Assembly: GCA_963762085.1 (NCBI GenBank)
Contig: CAVXJD010000006.1
Coordinates: forward strand, 235,351-299,350
Direction of reading: 5' to 3'
DNA length: 64,000 bases
From: DASQGA01 sp963762085
Lineage (GTDB): Bacteria > Actinomycetota > Thermoleophilia > Gaiellales > Gaiellaceae
Within the stretch, counting starts at the first letter, position 1. Each line of letters starts with the position of its first letter. A program made the translations under genes and the position numbers. The notes beneath the pieces are model-generated. The model made no database searches. It saw only the letters and a program-made list of their open reading frames with translations, and had not been told where the DNA came from. Positions 8,631 through 16,697 of the stretch are shown here, in pieces.

Positions 8631-10048
8631 AACACGGCTCGCAGGGCGGTCTCGGCCGCCCTGCGACCGCACATTCCGTGGACGCCCCCGCCCGGCGGTG
8701 TCGAGGACGAGCAGAGAAAGAGTCCTGGGACCGGGGTGGAGTAGGGGGTGCGTCGTGCGGTAGGCCTGAAGACCAGCTGGGCGAGGTCTTGCGCACCCCC
8801 GTTGATGTCGCCGCCCACGAGGTTGCGATTCGAGGCTTCGAGGTCAGCGGGCGCCTGGGCTCGCCTTGCGATCACGTGGCTCCGGAACCCCGGCGCGAAG
8901 CGCTCGATCTGAGCCTCGATTCGCTCCGTCATGTCGAGGTCCGAGCCGTTCGGAACGTGGCAATACGCCCAGGCCGTGTGCTTTCGCTGCGGGGCCCGCG
9001 AGGGATCGAAGAGACTCGGCTGGGCAAGGATGACGAACGGTCGCTCCGACGCTCGCCCCGCCCAGGGCCCTCGCTCCGAGGACGCGATCTCGTCGAGCGT
9101 TCCGCCCAGATGGACGCAGGCCGAGCGGGCACACGCCGGTGCCGCCCACGGGATCGGAGCGTCCAGGGCGTAGTCGATCTTGAAAGCCCCCGGCCCGTAC
9201 CGGTATCGCCCCAAGCGTTCGCGGTAGGCGTGAGGCAACTGCGTCCCGGCGAGCCTCGTGAGCTCCCGCGGAGTCACGTCGCAGAGAATCGCGCGCGCCG
9301 CCAGTTCGCGAAGCGACTCCACAGGCGCACCGGTCTCGATCTCCCCGCCGAGCGAGCGCAGATGCGAGGCGAGGGCGTCGGCGATCCGCTGCGCACCACC
9401 GCGTGGCACCGGCCAGCCGACCGCGTGGGCGAGGACGAGAAGAACGAGGCCGAAGGAGGCCGAGGCCGCGCGGCCGAGTGGCAGCATCGAATGTGCCGCT
9501 CCTCCCGCCAGGAGCGCGCGGGCCCTCTCGCCGCGAAAGGCAAGGCGCGCCAGCGCCTCCGCCGGGAGGAGCGCAGCGAGCCCGAACCGGGCGAGCGCGA
9601 TCGGATGTCGCGGCACGTGGAGGAGGGGACCGAGGACCTCTCGCTCGAGCTTCGGCCAGTCGGCGGCATAAAGACCGATGAGCCTTCGATAGGTGCCCGC
9701 GTCGCTACCGAGTCCCGCCGCGGTGGCCTCGACGGAGCGCTCGACGACGATCGCGGTGCCGTCGTCGAGTGGGTGGACAACCTCGGCAGGAGGAAAGATC
9801 CACTCGAGCCCGTGCTCCTCGAGCGGCAACGTACGGAAGAACGGGGAACCCGCCCCGAGCGGATGAACCGCCGAGCAGAGGTCGTGGACGTAGCCCGGCA
9901 GCGTCACCTCCGCCGAGCGTGCACCGCCTCCGATCGTGTCGTTCGCCTCTCGGACCAAAACCGAGAGGCCTCGTTCGGCGAGCGTGATCGCGGCGGCTAG
10001 GCCGTTCGGCCCCGACCCGACCACGATCGCGTCGTGCCGCGGCCTCAG
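8627..10048 (-). CDS. FAD-dependent oxidoreductase of the phytoene-desaturase/PYROXD2-like group
   Basis: N-terminal dinucleotide-binding motif VVGSGPNGLAAA is followed by an acidic strand end (REANDTIGGGARS). Near the C-terminus PGLFLCSSSTPPGGGVHGM matches the FAD-closing motif of this group. No normal start codon precedes the Rossmann motif in frame. The best candidate is CTG at 10048, which overlaps the acyl-CoA dehydrogenase stop as CTGA, giving 473 residues; a GTG at 10024 is the alternative. The substrate is unknown. Coupling to an acyl-CoA dehydrogenase suggests oxidation of a lipid-like compound. Confidence 0.82.
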   Translation of the reverse strand: MRPRHDAIVVGSGPNGLAAAITLAERGLSVLVREANDTIGGGARSAEVTLPGYVHDLCSAVHPLGAGSPFFRTLPLEEHGLEWIFPPAEVVHPLDDGTAIVVERSVEATAAGLGSDAGTYRRLIGLYAADWPKLEREVLGPLLHVPRHPIALARFGLAALLPAEALARLAFRGERARALLAGGAAHSMLPLGRAASASFGLVLLVLAHAVGWPVPRGGAQRIADALASHLRSLGGEIETGAPVESLRELAARAILCDVTPRELTRLAGTQLPHAYRERLGRYRYGPGAFKIDYALDAPIPWAAPACARSACVHLGGTLDEIASSERGPWAGRASERPFVILAQPSLFDPSRAPQRKHTAWAYCHVPNGSDLDMTERIEAQIERFAPGFRSHVIARRAQAPADLEASNRNLVGGDINGGAQDLAQLVFRPTARRTPYSTPVPGLFLCSSSTPPGGGVHGMCGRRAAETALRAVF

Positions 10049-11226
10049 GAGACTTCCGCGAGGAGCGAGGAGCGGTTCTCCCGGACCATCTCGCGGGCGA
10101 TCACCAGGCGCTGGATCTCGCTCGTCCCCTCGTAGATCTGCGTGATCTTCGCGTCCCGCATCATTCGCTCGACCGGATACTCCCGCATGTATCCGTACCC
10201 GCCGAGCACTTGTACGGCCTCCGTCGTGACCTCCATCGCGGTGTCGGCGCAGAAGAGCTTCGCCTCGGCGGACGCCTTCGTCAGCTCGGGGCCCTCGACT
10301 CCGTCGTCGATCAGAAGGCCGACCTTGTAGAGCAGCCCGCGGGCCGCATTGCAATGCGTCTCCATGTCGGCGAGCTTGGCCGCCACGAGCTGATGCTCGA
10401 CGATCGGCTTTCCCATGGTTTCGCGACTCGTCGCATAAGCGAGCGCGTAGTCGGTTGCGCCCTGCGCGAGCCCGAGCGCCTGCGCAGCGATCCCCGGTCG
10501 CGACCGGTCGAGCACCCGCATCGCGATCCGGAAGCCTTCCCCTTCCTCGCCGAGCAGATTCGCGACCGGAACGCGACACTCATCGAAGAAGATCTCGCCC
10601 GTCGTCGAGCCTTTGATGCCCATCTTCGGCTCGATCCGACCGACTGAGAAGCCGGGCGTCTCGGCCTCCACGAGAAATGCTGAGATACCTGCGTGACCGT
10701 CTGAGGGATCGGTCTTCGCGAAAACCGTGTACAGACCGGCGACTCCGGCGTTCGTGATGAAGCGCTTCGTGCCGTTCAGGACGTAGGCATCGCCCTCGAG
10801 CTTCGCCTCGGTTCTCATGGCGGCCGCGTCCGAGCCCGAGCCTGGCTCGGTGAGCGCATACGCAGCCAGCCATTCACCGCTCGCAAGCCGCGGGAGGTAG
10901 CGCTCCTTCAGCTCGTCGGTCCCGGCCAGCTTGAGCGCGAGCGAGCCGAGCTCCTGGACGGCGAGGATGAGACCGGTGGTCGCACAGACCTTCGAAATCT
11001 CCTCGATCGCCACAAGCAGCATGAGCACACCCGTGCCCGAGCCTCCATGCTGCTCCTCGAAGGGAAGGCCAAACACGTCGTGCTCACGAAAGAGCTCGAC
11101 CAGATCCCAGGGGAACTCGGCCGTGGCGTCGATCTCGGCCGCGCGGGGCGCAATCCGCTCTCGCGCAAGCGTCCGCACGAGCTCGCGGATCTCACGCTGC
11201 TCGTCGGAAAGAGGATCCGCCCGCAC
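10045..11226 (-). CDS. Acyl-CoA dehydrogenase
   Basis: A 393-residue flavoenzyme of the acyl-CoA dehydrogenase family, which makes trans-2-enoyl-CoA and passes electrons to ETF. Visible signatures are AYALTEPGSGSDAAAM (FAD/substrate loop), QVLGGYGYMREYPVER, and DAKITQIYEGTSEIQ, whose Glu is the usual catalytic base of short- and medium-chain enzymes. It starts at GTG 11226. Its stop overlaps the probable start of the following flavoprotein, so the two are likely coupled. The acyl substrate cannot be inferred from the sequence. Confidence 0.93.
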   Translation of the reverse strand: MRADPLSDEQREIRELVRTLARERIAPRAAEIDATAEFPWDLVELFREHDVFGLPFEEQHGGSGTGVLMLLVAIEEISKVCATTGLILAVQELGSLALKLAGTDELKERYLPRLASGEWLAAYALTEPGSGSDAAAMRTEAKLEGDAYVLNGTKRFITNAGVAGLYTVFAKTDPSDGHAGISAFLVEAETPGFSVGRIEPKMGIKGSTTGEIFFDECRVPVANLLGEEGEGFRIAMRVLDRSRPGIAAQALGLAQGATDYALAYATSRETMGKPIVEHQLVAAKLADMETHCNAARGLLYKVGLLIDDGVEGPELTKASAEAKLFCADTAMEVTTEAVQVLGGYGYMREYPVERMMRDAKITQIYEGTSEIQRLVIAREMVRENRSSLLAEVS

Positions 11227-11235
11227 GGCGGGATG

Positions 11236-12410
11236 TTAGCCCGCGCAGCACCAGCCCTCGACGAGCGGGAAGACCCCGCCCGCGGCGCCGGGGTCGAACT
11301 CAGCCGTGATGCCGGCGACCGCGTCAATCCGGCGCACGCCGCCTGGGATCTCGAGGAAGACCCACTGATCGGCAGAGGGCCAAGAGACCAACAGCCACTT
11401 GCGGTCGGGGACCAGGTCAGCTTCGTGAATCGCCCCACGCCGCTGAAGCGTTCGATCGAGTTCCGCTTGAAGACGAAAACGCTGCTCTTCCCCGTCCTCT
11501 TTCCGAATACTGCATAGGCAAGCGATCGCGTCCCCGGTTTGAAGGTCGCCGCCAGAATCGAGTTGATCCGCTTCGGGACGCGGATCGCCGTATCGAGATG
11601 CCCGCCCGCGCCATAGACGCGGATCAGGTTCGGGCTCCAGGCGAGGAGCGATTGTCCGTCGCTCGACCATTCGAGCCCTCGAGCCGGCCGCGCCGGGCCG
11701 GTCCGCCATCGCTCTCTACGGTCGTCCGTCCCCACGAGGTGGATCCGACCGGAACGGTCGACGTAGGTGAGCAGGCGTTCCTGACCCGGTCGCCACGCCG
11801 GCGCCACCGGGGCGACGCGCCCTGCGACGAGGCGATCGCCCTCCCCGTCCCCGCCCACGACGCGGAGCGCATTGCCCGCCCGGTACGCAATCCGGAATCC
11901 CGTCCCGGGAAGCCAGCGGGCGTCCGTGAGCGGCTGTGGGCGCGAGACAGTCCAGCGCACGTCCCCGTCCGGCTCGAGCGCGACGAGCTGGTGTCCGCCC
12001 GTCGCGGCCACGAAGAGCCCACGCGGAGACCACGACGCCCGGCGGTAGTCGCCGAGGCGGCGCTTCGAGCCGTCCGGGCGAACCACCCAGACGCCTTGCT
12101 CCGAGGCAACGAGCAGGTTTCCGGGCGCGGGCAGCGAGTCGAGCGCGGGGCGTGCGTCGGGGCTTCCGGCGACGACATCCTTGATCCAGCCACCGACCGC
12201 GCCTCCGGCCGGTGTGAGCGCCACGGCCCCGAGGATGGCGGCCGTGGCGAAGAGGGCTGCCGCGACGAGCCGCCGGCGATGCCGATCGACAGGCAAGGGC
12301 TCGCGTGCCTCCCAGGCGGCCCGAACGACCCGCCAGCTTCGCCGCTCCGCCTCGAGCTCGTCGGGCGGGTGGACGGAGAGGAGCTTCTGACGAAGTTCCG
12401 CGTCGTTCAT
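11236..12410 (-). pseudogene. Membrane-anchored beta-propeller-like protein downstream of an ECF sigma factor, frameshifted near its end
   Basis: From ATG 12410 the protein has a cytoplasmic N-terminus (MNDAELRQKLLSVHPPDELE), one membrane segment at about residues 48-68, and an external domain of repeated WSPRG, WSSDG and WSPDR-type blades. An N-terminal sensor arm plus one membrane helix beside a sigma factor suggests an anti-sigma-like role; that is inference. Reading breaks at 11407-11410 (GGGG on plus): after TKLTWSP the sense continues one base out of frame as DRKWLLVSWPSADQW to a stop at 11236. One extra base would give 391 residues. Sequencing error and true mutation are both possible. 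Confidence 0.72.
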
Positions 12411-12434
12411 GGGCCGGCCTTTGGCCCATGAACG
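12404..12434. repeat. Inverted repeat over the start codon of the sigma-linked membrane protein
   Basis: Perfect 12-base arms CGTTCATGGGCC (12404-12415) and GGCCCATGAACG (12423-12434) are separated by seven bases. On the minus strand one arm contains the start ATG of the membrane protein (12410-12408) and the stop of the small upstream ORF. Folded in mRNA it would bury that start, so ribosomes finishing the upstream ORF could be needed to open it. The repeat is seen directly; the role is inferred. Confidence 0.75.
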
Positions 12435-12547
12435 TGGGGAGGGAGTGTGGGGGAACCGGGAGGTTCCTCCACCGAGTCAAAGAAGGGGGCTCGTGGGGGA
12501 AACATGGTTTCCCCCACGGGAGCGAGCAGGATGCGAGGGACGTTCAT
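12407..12547 (-). CDS. Possible translationally coupled small ORF, 46 aa
   Basis: The ATG at 12547 overlaps the sigma-factor stop (ATGA), and its own TGA overlaps the ATG of the downstream membrane protein (ATGA again), filling the gap between them exactly. The product is Pro-rich with no membrane segment and contains VGETMFPPRAPFF and PTLPPHVHG. Most of it is encoded by the three palindromes described separately. It could be a real leader or coupling peptide, or a palindromic element inserted in a frame-compatible way. The double overlap is the main support. Confidence 0.45.
   Translation of the reverse strand: MNVPRILLAPVGETMFPPRAPFFDSVEEPPGSPTLPPHVHGPKAGP
12447..12472. repeat. Imperfect palindrome in the sigma-factor operon
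   Basis: GTGGGGGAACC (12447-12457) faces GGTTCCTCCAC (12462-12472) across a four-base loop, with one mismatch. It shares the GTGGGGGAA core with the perfect palindrome 20 bases to the right, which suggests two units of one palindromic family. Confidence 0.6.
12492..12518. repeat. Perfect 12-bp palindrome with a 3-base loop
   Basis: CGTGGGGGAAAC (12492-12503) and GTTTCCCCCACG (12507-12518) flank ATG. The stem is very stable and symmetric, with no T tract on either side, so it is not a textbook terminator. It lies inside the 46-codon ORF between the sigma factor and its partner. A transcript-stability or REP-like role is possible. Confidence 0.7.
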
Positions 12548-13083
12548 TCCTGCTCCTCGTCGAAGCACTCCCGCAATGCGTCGAGTGCCCGGCGCAGGCG
12601 AGAGTTGACGGTTCCGCGAGGAAGCTCGAGCACTCCGGCTATCTCCCCCGGGGTGTACTCGAGCAGAAAGCGCAGGACGACGACGGCCCGGTGCTCGGGC
12701 GACAGCGTCGCCAGTGCACGCACCACGTCGTCCGACACGGGAGCCGTCCGCTCCACAGCCGGCGCCGCGTGCTCCCCCACCTGCTCGTCGCCCAGCTCGC
12801 GCCGGAGCGAGCGCGAGCGCGTCCAGTCGATCGCCCGGTTGACGACGATCCGATGGAGCCAGGGGCCGAACGGCCGTCGCGAATCGAAGCGCTCGAGAGA
12901 CCTGACCGCGGCCAGGAAGGCCTCTTGCGCGATGTCCTCGGCTGCGGCCGCGTCGTGGACTACGAGGTAGGCCGCCCGGTAGGCACGCGGCCAATGCTCG
13001 CGGAACAACTGCTCGACATCCGGGACGGATCCGGACCGGGCGCGCCGGATCGAGGCCCCCTCCCCACGCCGGAAGCCCGACAT
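12544..13083 (-). CDS. ECF-type RNA polymerase sigma factor
   Basis: Sigma-70 family protein with only regions 2 and 4. Region 2 is seen as VEQLFREHWPRAYRAAYLVV and AEDIAQEAFLAAVRSLERFD, then PFGPWLHRIVVNRAIDW. Region 4 is ATLSPEHRAVVVLRFLLEYT and GEIAGVLELPRGTVNSRLRR, a helix-turn-helix. I chose ATG 13083 (179 residues) because it leaves about 20 residues before region 2; an in-frame ATG at 13146 is the alternative. It directs transcription of an unknown regulon. The downstream membrane protein is its probable regulator by operon position. Confidence 0.9.
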   Translation of the reverse strand: MSGFRRGEGASIRRARSGSVPDVEQLFREHWPRAYRAAYLVVHDAAAAEDIAQEAFLAAVRSLERFDSRRPFGPWLHRIVVNRAIDWTRSRSLRRELGDEQVGEHAAPAVERTAPVSDDVVRALATLSPEHRAVVVLRFLLEYTPGEIAGVLELPRGTVNSRLRRALDALRECFDEEQE

Positions 13084-13187
13084 TCCCATCCGACTATACG
13101 AGGGCATCGCCGCGACGAGGTCCATCCAGTCAAGTACGACCCCCAACCCCCGGAAGGTCCACCGGCTGAGAGCTTAGAGTCCGCGCG

Positions 13188-14729
13188 ATGATCCTCGAGA
13201 ACGGCGCGATCAGGACGATGGAAGCGTCACTGCCGCTGGCGCGTGCGCTCGCGATCGCGGGAGACCGCATCGCGGGAGGCGTCGGCACGCACGAACGGGC
13301 CCTGGCAAGCCCGGAACGCATCGATCTCGGGGGGCGCTGCGTCCTGCCTGGATTCACTGATTCCCACGTCCATTTCCCACAGTGGGCGCTCGCCCACGGG
13401 CAGGTCAGGCTCGAGGGCACTCGCACACTCGAGGAGGCCGTCGGCCGCGTCGCCGAGGCTGCAAGGACGGCGACGCCGGGGCGGTGGCTCCGGGGCACCG
13501 GGTGGCGGAATGCCGAATGGTCGCCGCCCGTCGAGCCGAGCCGGGAAACTCTCGACGCGGTCACCGGAGAGCTCCCCACCGCCCTGACGGCGAAGGACGG
13601 CCACAGCCTGTGGCTCAACTCCGCGGCCCTTGCGCGCGCGAACGGCGACCTGGCCGTTCGGGGCGGCGTCGTCGAGGTCGACGACCGTGGCGAGCCCACC
13701 GGCATCCTTCGGGAAGAGTCGGCCTGGCGGTTCCGCGAACGCTGGGTCGACACCGCTGCGGAGGAGTGGCTCGAGGCGATGCGGCAGGGCATCGCGATCG
13801 CGTCGTCACGGGGGGTCACCGCGGTGCACGACAAGGACGGGGGCCTCGGTGCACTCGGGTTCTTCCAGACGCTCCGCGACGAGGGGGGGCTCTCGCTTCG
13901 CGTGTGGCAGTCGCTTCCACACGAGCGTTACGAAGAGCTCGAAGCACTCGGGATCCGCTCGGGCTTCGGAGACGACCTCGTGCGGATCGGCTACCTCAAG
14001 GTCTTCATGGACGGGACGCTTGGCTCACAGACGGCCCGGCTCCTCGACGGGACCGGGATCGAGATCACGAGCGGGGCCGAGTTGGCCGAGATCGTCACCC
14101 GAAGCGCACAGGCGGGATTTCCGGTCGCGGTGCACGCGATCGGAGATCTTGCGAACCGTGAGGCGCTGGATGCGTTCGAAGCCACCCAGGACGTCTGGAG
14201 ACCGCTCGGCCTTCGTCATCGGATCGAGCACGCCCAGCTCCTCGCCGAGGAGGACCTTCCACGATTCGCAGCTCTGGGAGTGGCGGCGTCCATCCAGCTC
14301 AGCCACGCGCCGTCCGACCGGGACATCGCAGATCGCTTCTGGGCCGAGAGAGTCGATCGCGCCTACCCCTTCCGCTCACTCGTCGAGAGCGGCGCGTTGG
14401 TCGTGAACGGCTCCGACGCGCCGATCGAGGAGCTCGATCCCCTCCTGGGGGTCAAGGCCGGCGTCCTGCGGACACTCGACGAACGTGAGTCCTGGCACCC
14501 GGAGCAGGCGCTCACCGTCAGCCAAGCGCTCGTGGCAACGACGGTCGCGCCCGCCTGGCTCTCGGGCGACGAGCGGGTGCGGGGGAAGCTCCTCCCCGGC
14601 TATCTGGCGGACCTGGTCGTGCTCGATCGGGACCCACTCGTGTGCCCGCCTGAAGAGCTGGGAGAAGTCCAGGTCGTCGCGACGATGCTCGGAGGCCGCT
14701 GGGTCTTCGGAGGCCCGCCCTTCGACTAG
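13188..14729 (+). CDS. Amidohydrolase family protein (YtcJ-like)
   Basis: A 513-residue metal-dependent hydrolase of the amidohydrolase superfamily. The first metal motif is PGFTDSHVHFPQ. Later motifs are LKVFMDGTLGSQTA, PVAVHAIGDLANREALD, HRIEHAQLL and NGSDAPIEELDPL, the last Asp being the conserved catalytic position. The C-terminal GKLLPGYLADLVVLDRDP closes the composite beta domain. YtcJ-like enzymes act on N-formyl or amide substrates, but the substrate here cannot be predicted. It diverges from the ECF sigma gene, and its stop shares CTAG with the convergent XRE-TPR gene. Confidence 0.88.
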   Translation: MILENGAIRTMEASLPLARALAIAGDRIAGGVGTHERALASPERIDLGGRCVLPGFTDSHVHFPQWALAHGQVRLEGTRTLEEAVGRVAEAARTATPGRWLRGTGWRNAEWSPPVEPSRETLDAVTGELPTALTAKDGHSLWLNSAALARANGDLAVRGGVVEVDDRGEPTGILREESAWRFRERWVDTAAEEWLEAMRQGIAIASSRGVTAVHDKDGGLGALGFFQTLRDEGGLSLRVWQSLPHERYEELEALGIRSGFGDDLVRIGYLKVFMDGTLGSQTARLLDGTGIEITSGAELAEIVTRSAQAGFPVAVHAIGDLANREALDAFEATQDVWRPLGLRHRIEHAQLLAEEDLPRFAALGVAASIQLSHAPSDRDIADRFWAERVDRAYPFRSLVESGALVVNGSDAPIEELDPLLGVKAGVLRTLDERESWHPEQALTVSQALVATTVAPAWLSGDERVRGKLLPGYLADLVVLDRDPLVCPPEELGEVQVVATMLGGRWVFGGPPFD

Positions 14730-16066
14730 CGCTGCTGGCGGTCTTGAACGTCGACGCCGTGCGGCGCCACGGTGAAGACGGCAAGGTCTGCCGCCCGCTC
14801 GAAGACGTCCAGAGCCTCGTCCTCGCGTCCCTCGGCTCGCAGGAACTTCCCCCAGGAGCGGTACGTCTCGGCGAGTTGCCGAGAGGCGCCCTGATCTGTG
14901 AGAACCTCAACCGCGGTGCGGTATGAGCGCTCGGCCAGATCGGTGTCTCCCAGGCGCTCGAACACTTCCGCGAGCGTCCGCCAAGCGTGACCAACGTCAA
15001 CAGCGGCTCCGCCTTCAAGGAGCGATAGAGCCTCGAGCGCGTATTCGCGCGCCGCGTCGGGCTGGTCGAGCTGAAGCTCGAGCCGGGCGCGTTCGGTGGC
15101 GAGAGCGCCGAGCTCCTCCGGGCTCGCCTCATCCCCGAGTAGCTCCTCCGCCCGCTCGAGGTGCTTGCGCGCCATCTGTCCGCTCTCCTGATCCAGGAGG
15201 ATCACCGCACAAAGCTGATGCGCCCGTGACAGGTGGAACGTGTCCTCCGTCGCCTCGAGGAGGGCGATCGCGCGCCGTACATAGTCGAGCGCCCGACCGG
15301 GCGGCCCCTCGACCGCGTAGAAGCGGCCCAGCGACCAGTAGAGCCTGATCAGTGTGTAGCGGTCGCTGACACCGTCCGCCCGCTCCAGGGCGTCGGCGAG
15401 CACGCGCTGGGCGGCGGCGGCGTCGCCTGCATCGACGAGCGCGTAACTCAGGTAGCTCGCGAAGCGGACAAACAGGATCGGGTCCGCGTCCTTCGATCCT
15501 CGGATCTCCTCGAGACAACGGCTGAAAAGCGCGATCGAGCGCGGGTTCTCGCCGGCTGCCGCGTAGGCGCGACCCAGCAGCGCGTAGAGATCGGGACGCT
15601 CCGCGACAGCGGGGCGGTCACGCTCGAGATGCTCCTCGAGCATCTCGATCACATCCTCGTGGCGCCCCTCGGTCGCGAGGGAGAGCGCAAGGGCGATACG
15701 GGCGCGGCGCGCGATCGGGAGGTCCCCCGCCGCCTGTGCCTCGGCCAGAACCTCGCGAAGCTCGCCCTCCGCACCGGAGGAGCCGTCGAGCCGGACCTGG
15801 AGCTCGGCGTCTGTCACGCGGAGCTCGCGGTCACCCGTCGGGGCGAGATCGCGGCCGGTCTCCAGGTACTCGGGCGAAACCCCCAGCTTGACGGCAAGGG
15901 CGCGAATCGCCTTGACGGACGGCTGCCGTTGGCCCGCCTCGATCCGCGAGACGTAGGTGAACGAGACACCCGTGGTCGCCAGCTCACGCTGGGAGAGGGA
16001 GCGCTCCCGGCGAAGGCGTGCGATTCGCTGGCCGATCGATTCGGTCACAGGACGTGCATCGGCCAT
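14726..16066 (-). CDS. XRE-family transcriptional regulator with C-terminal TPR domain
   Basis: The N-terminal helix-turn-helix (residues about 10-65) reads IGQRIARLRRERSLSQRELA, then VSFTYVSRIEAGQRQPS and ALAVKLGVSPEYLE. The remaining ~370 residues are alpha-helical tetratricopeptide-like repeats (for example LYALLGRAYAAAGENPRSIA, LAEVFERLGDTDLAERSYRT). HTH plus TPR is the layout of the peptide-sensing RRNPP regulators (PlcR, Rgg, PrgX), although many XRE-TPR proteins sense no peptide. I chose ATG 16066 (MADARPVTESIG), 446 residues; an ATG at 16126 would add 20 poorly fitting residues. A small hydrophobic peptide gene diverges from its promoter. Confidence 0.87.
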   Translation of the reverse strand: MADARPVTESIGQRIARLRRERSLSQRELATTGVSFTYVSRIEAGQRQPSVKAIRALAVKLGVSPEYLETGRDLAPTGDRELRVTDAELQVRLDGSSGAEGELREVLAEAQAAGDLPIARRARIALALSLATEGRHEDVIEMLEEHLERDRPAVAERPDLYALLGRAYAAAGENPRSIALFSRCLEEIRGSKDADPILFVRFASYLSYALVDAGDAAAAQRVLADALERADGVSDRYTLIRLYWSLGRFYAVEGPPGRALDYVRRAIALLEATEDTFHLSRAHQLCAVILLDQESGQMARKHLERAEELLGDEASPEELGALATERARLELQLDQPDAAREYALEALSLLEGGAAVDVGHAWRTLAEVFERLGDTDLAERSYRTAVEVLTDQGASRQLAETYRSWGKFLRAEGREDEALDVFERAADLAVFTVAPHGVDVQDRQQR

Positions 16067-16123
16067 CTGCCGCCCATGTTCGCCCCTCGAAGGGATGAGC
16101 GTCAAATCGTGGAAGTAGCAGAG

Positions 16124-16141
16124 CAACGGAGTTTCCCGTTG
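16124..16141. promoter_or_regulatory. Candidate operator between the XRE-TPR regulator and the small peptide gene
   Basis: Inverted repeat CAACGG-6-CCGTTG lies in the 93-base divergent region, 18 bases before the peptide gene start. A dyad of this size suits a dimeric XRE repressor or activator. No clear -10/-35 boxes could be assigned. The repeat is seen; the function is inferred. Confidence 0.45.
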
Positions 16142-16159
16142 TCAACAGAAGGAGGAGAC

Positions 16160-16240
16160 GTGCCGACACGCTCTCTCGTCGCACTGCTGGCGGCGCTCGG
16201 CGCCGCGGCGGTCATGGGTCGCTTCCCCTGGGGCCCGTAG
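16160..16240 (+). CDS. Small hydrophobic peptide gene, 26 aa, candidate signal or leader peptide
   Basis: GTG at 16160 follows a near-perfect Shine-Dalgarno (AAGGAGG, 16149-16155) four bases away. The product begins MPTRSLVALLAALGAAAVMG and ends RFPWGP. It has a basic start, a hydrophobic core of about 13 residues, Ala-rich cleavage-like positions, then a short aromatic, Pro-rich tail, as in exported pro-peptides. A hairpin follows the stop. Nothing else occupies this interval, and the divergent neighbour is an XRE-TPR regulator. A real peptide gene is well supported by the ribosome site; a pheromone role is speculative. It could also be a membrane micropeptide. Confidence 0.6.
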   Translation: MPTRSLVALLAALGAAAVMGRFPWGP

Positions 16241-16252
16241 TCCATTTGAAGC

Positions 16253-16278
16253 GGGGAGCGCCTTGCCGGGCGCTCCCC
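16253..16278. terminator. Hairpin after the small peptide gene
   Basis: Perfect 10-bp stem GGGGAGCGCC (16253-16262) and GGCGCTCCCC (16269-16278) with a TTGCCG loop, 13 bases past the peptide stop and before the HxlR gene. No T run follows, so this would be an atypical actinobacterial terminator. Confidence 0.6.
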
Positions 16279-16308
16279 ACCCCTTGAGGCGTGGCGTACA
16301 ATCCGGGT

Positions 16309-16683
16309 ATGCGCACGATGCGGCCAGTTCACGACGAGCAGTGCTCTGTCGCCTGCACGGCGGACATCATCGGCGCCAAGTGGACTGCGGTTCTCGTCCA
16401 CGATCTCTCCGAAGGAGCCAGGCGCTTCTCCGAGCTGGAGCGGGCCTGTCCAGGCATCAGCCCGCGAACACTCTCCGAGCGGCTCCGCGTGCTCGAGGAG
16501 GAGGACTTCGTCGTCCGCAGGAGTTACGCCGAGTCACCGCCCCGAGTCGAGTACGAGCTGACGGAGAAGGGCAGGAGCCTTCTGCCCGTCATCGAGGAGA
16601 TGCGCCGCTTCGGACATGAATGGCTCGTGCCCGAGCACGGCCACAGTCACGACTTGCCGTCAGCCGAGCCAGTCGGCGCCTAG
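16309..16683 (+). CDS. HxlR-family transcriptional regulator
   Basis: Winged-helix protein of 124 residues. An N-terminal CSVACTADIIGAKWTAVLVH, with the IGGKW-like motif typical of HxlR, precedes RFSELERACPGISPRTLSER (recognition helix) and the wing YAESPPRVEYELTEKGRSLL. A His-rich tail HEWLVPEHGHSHD ends it. Cysteines near the start (C12, C16) recall redox- or electrophile-sensing HxlR members, but this is only a possibility. ATG 16309 was preferred over an upstream GTG at 16291. The regulator's target is not evident; the next gene converges on it. Confidence 0.88.
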   Translation: MRTMRPVHDEQCSVACTADIIGAKWTAVLVHDLSEGARRFSELERACPGISPRTLSERLRVLEEEDFVVRRSYAESPPRVEYELTEKGRSLLPVIEEMRRFGHEWLVPEHGHSHDLPSAEPVGA

Positions 16684-16697
16684 TCCGCCGCGACCTC

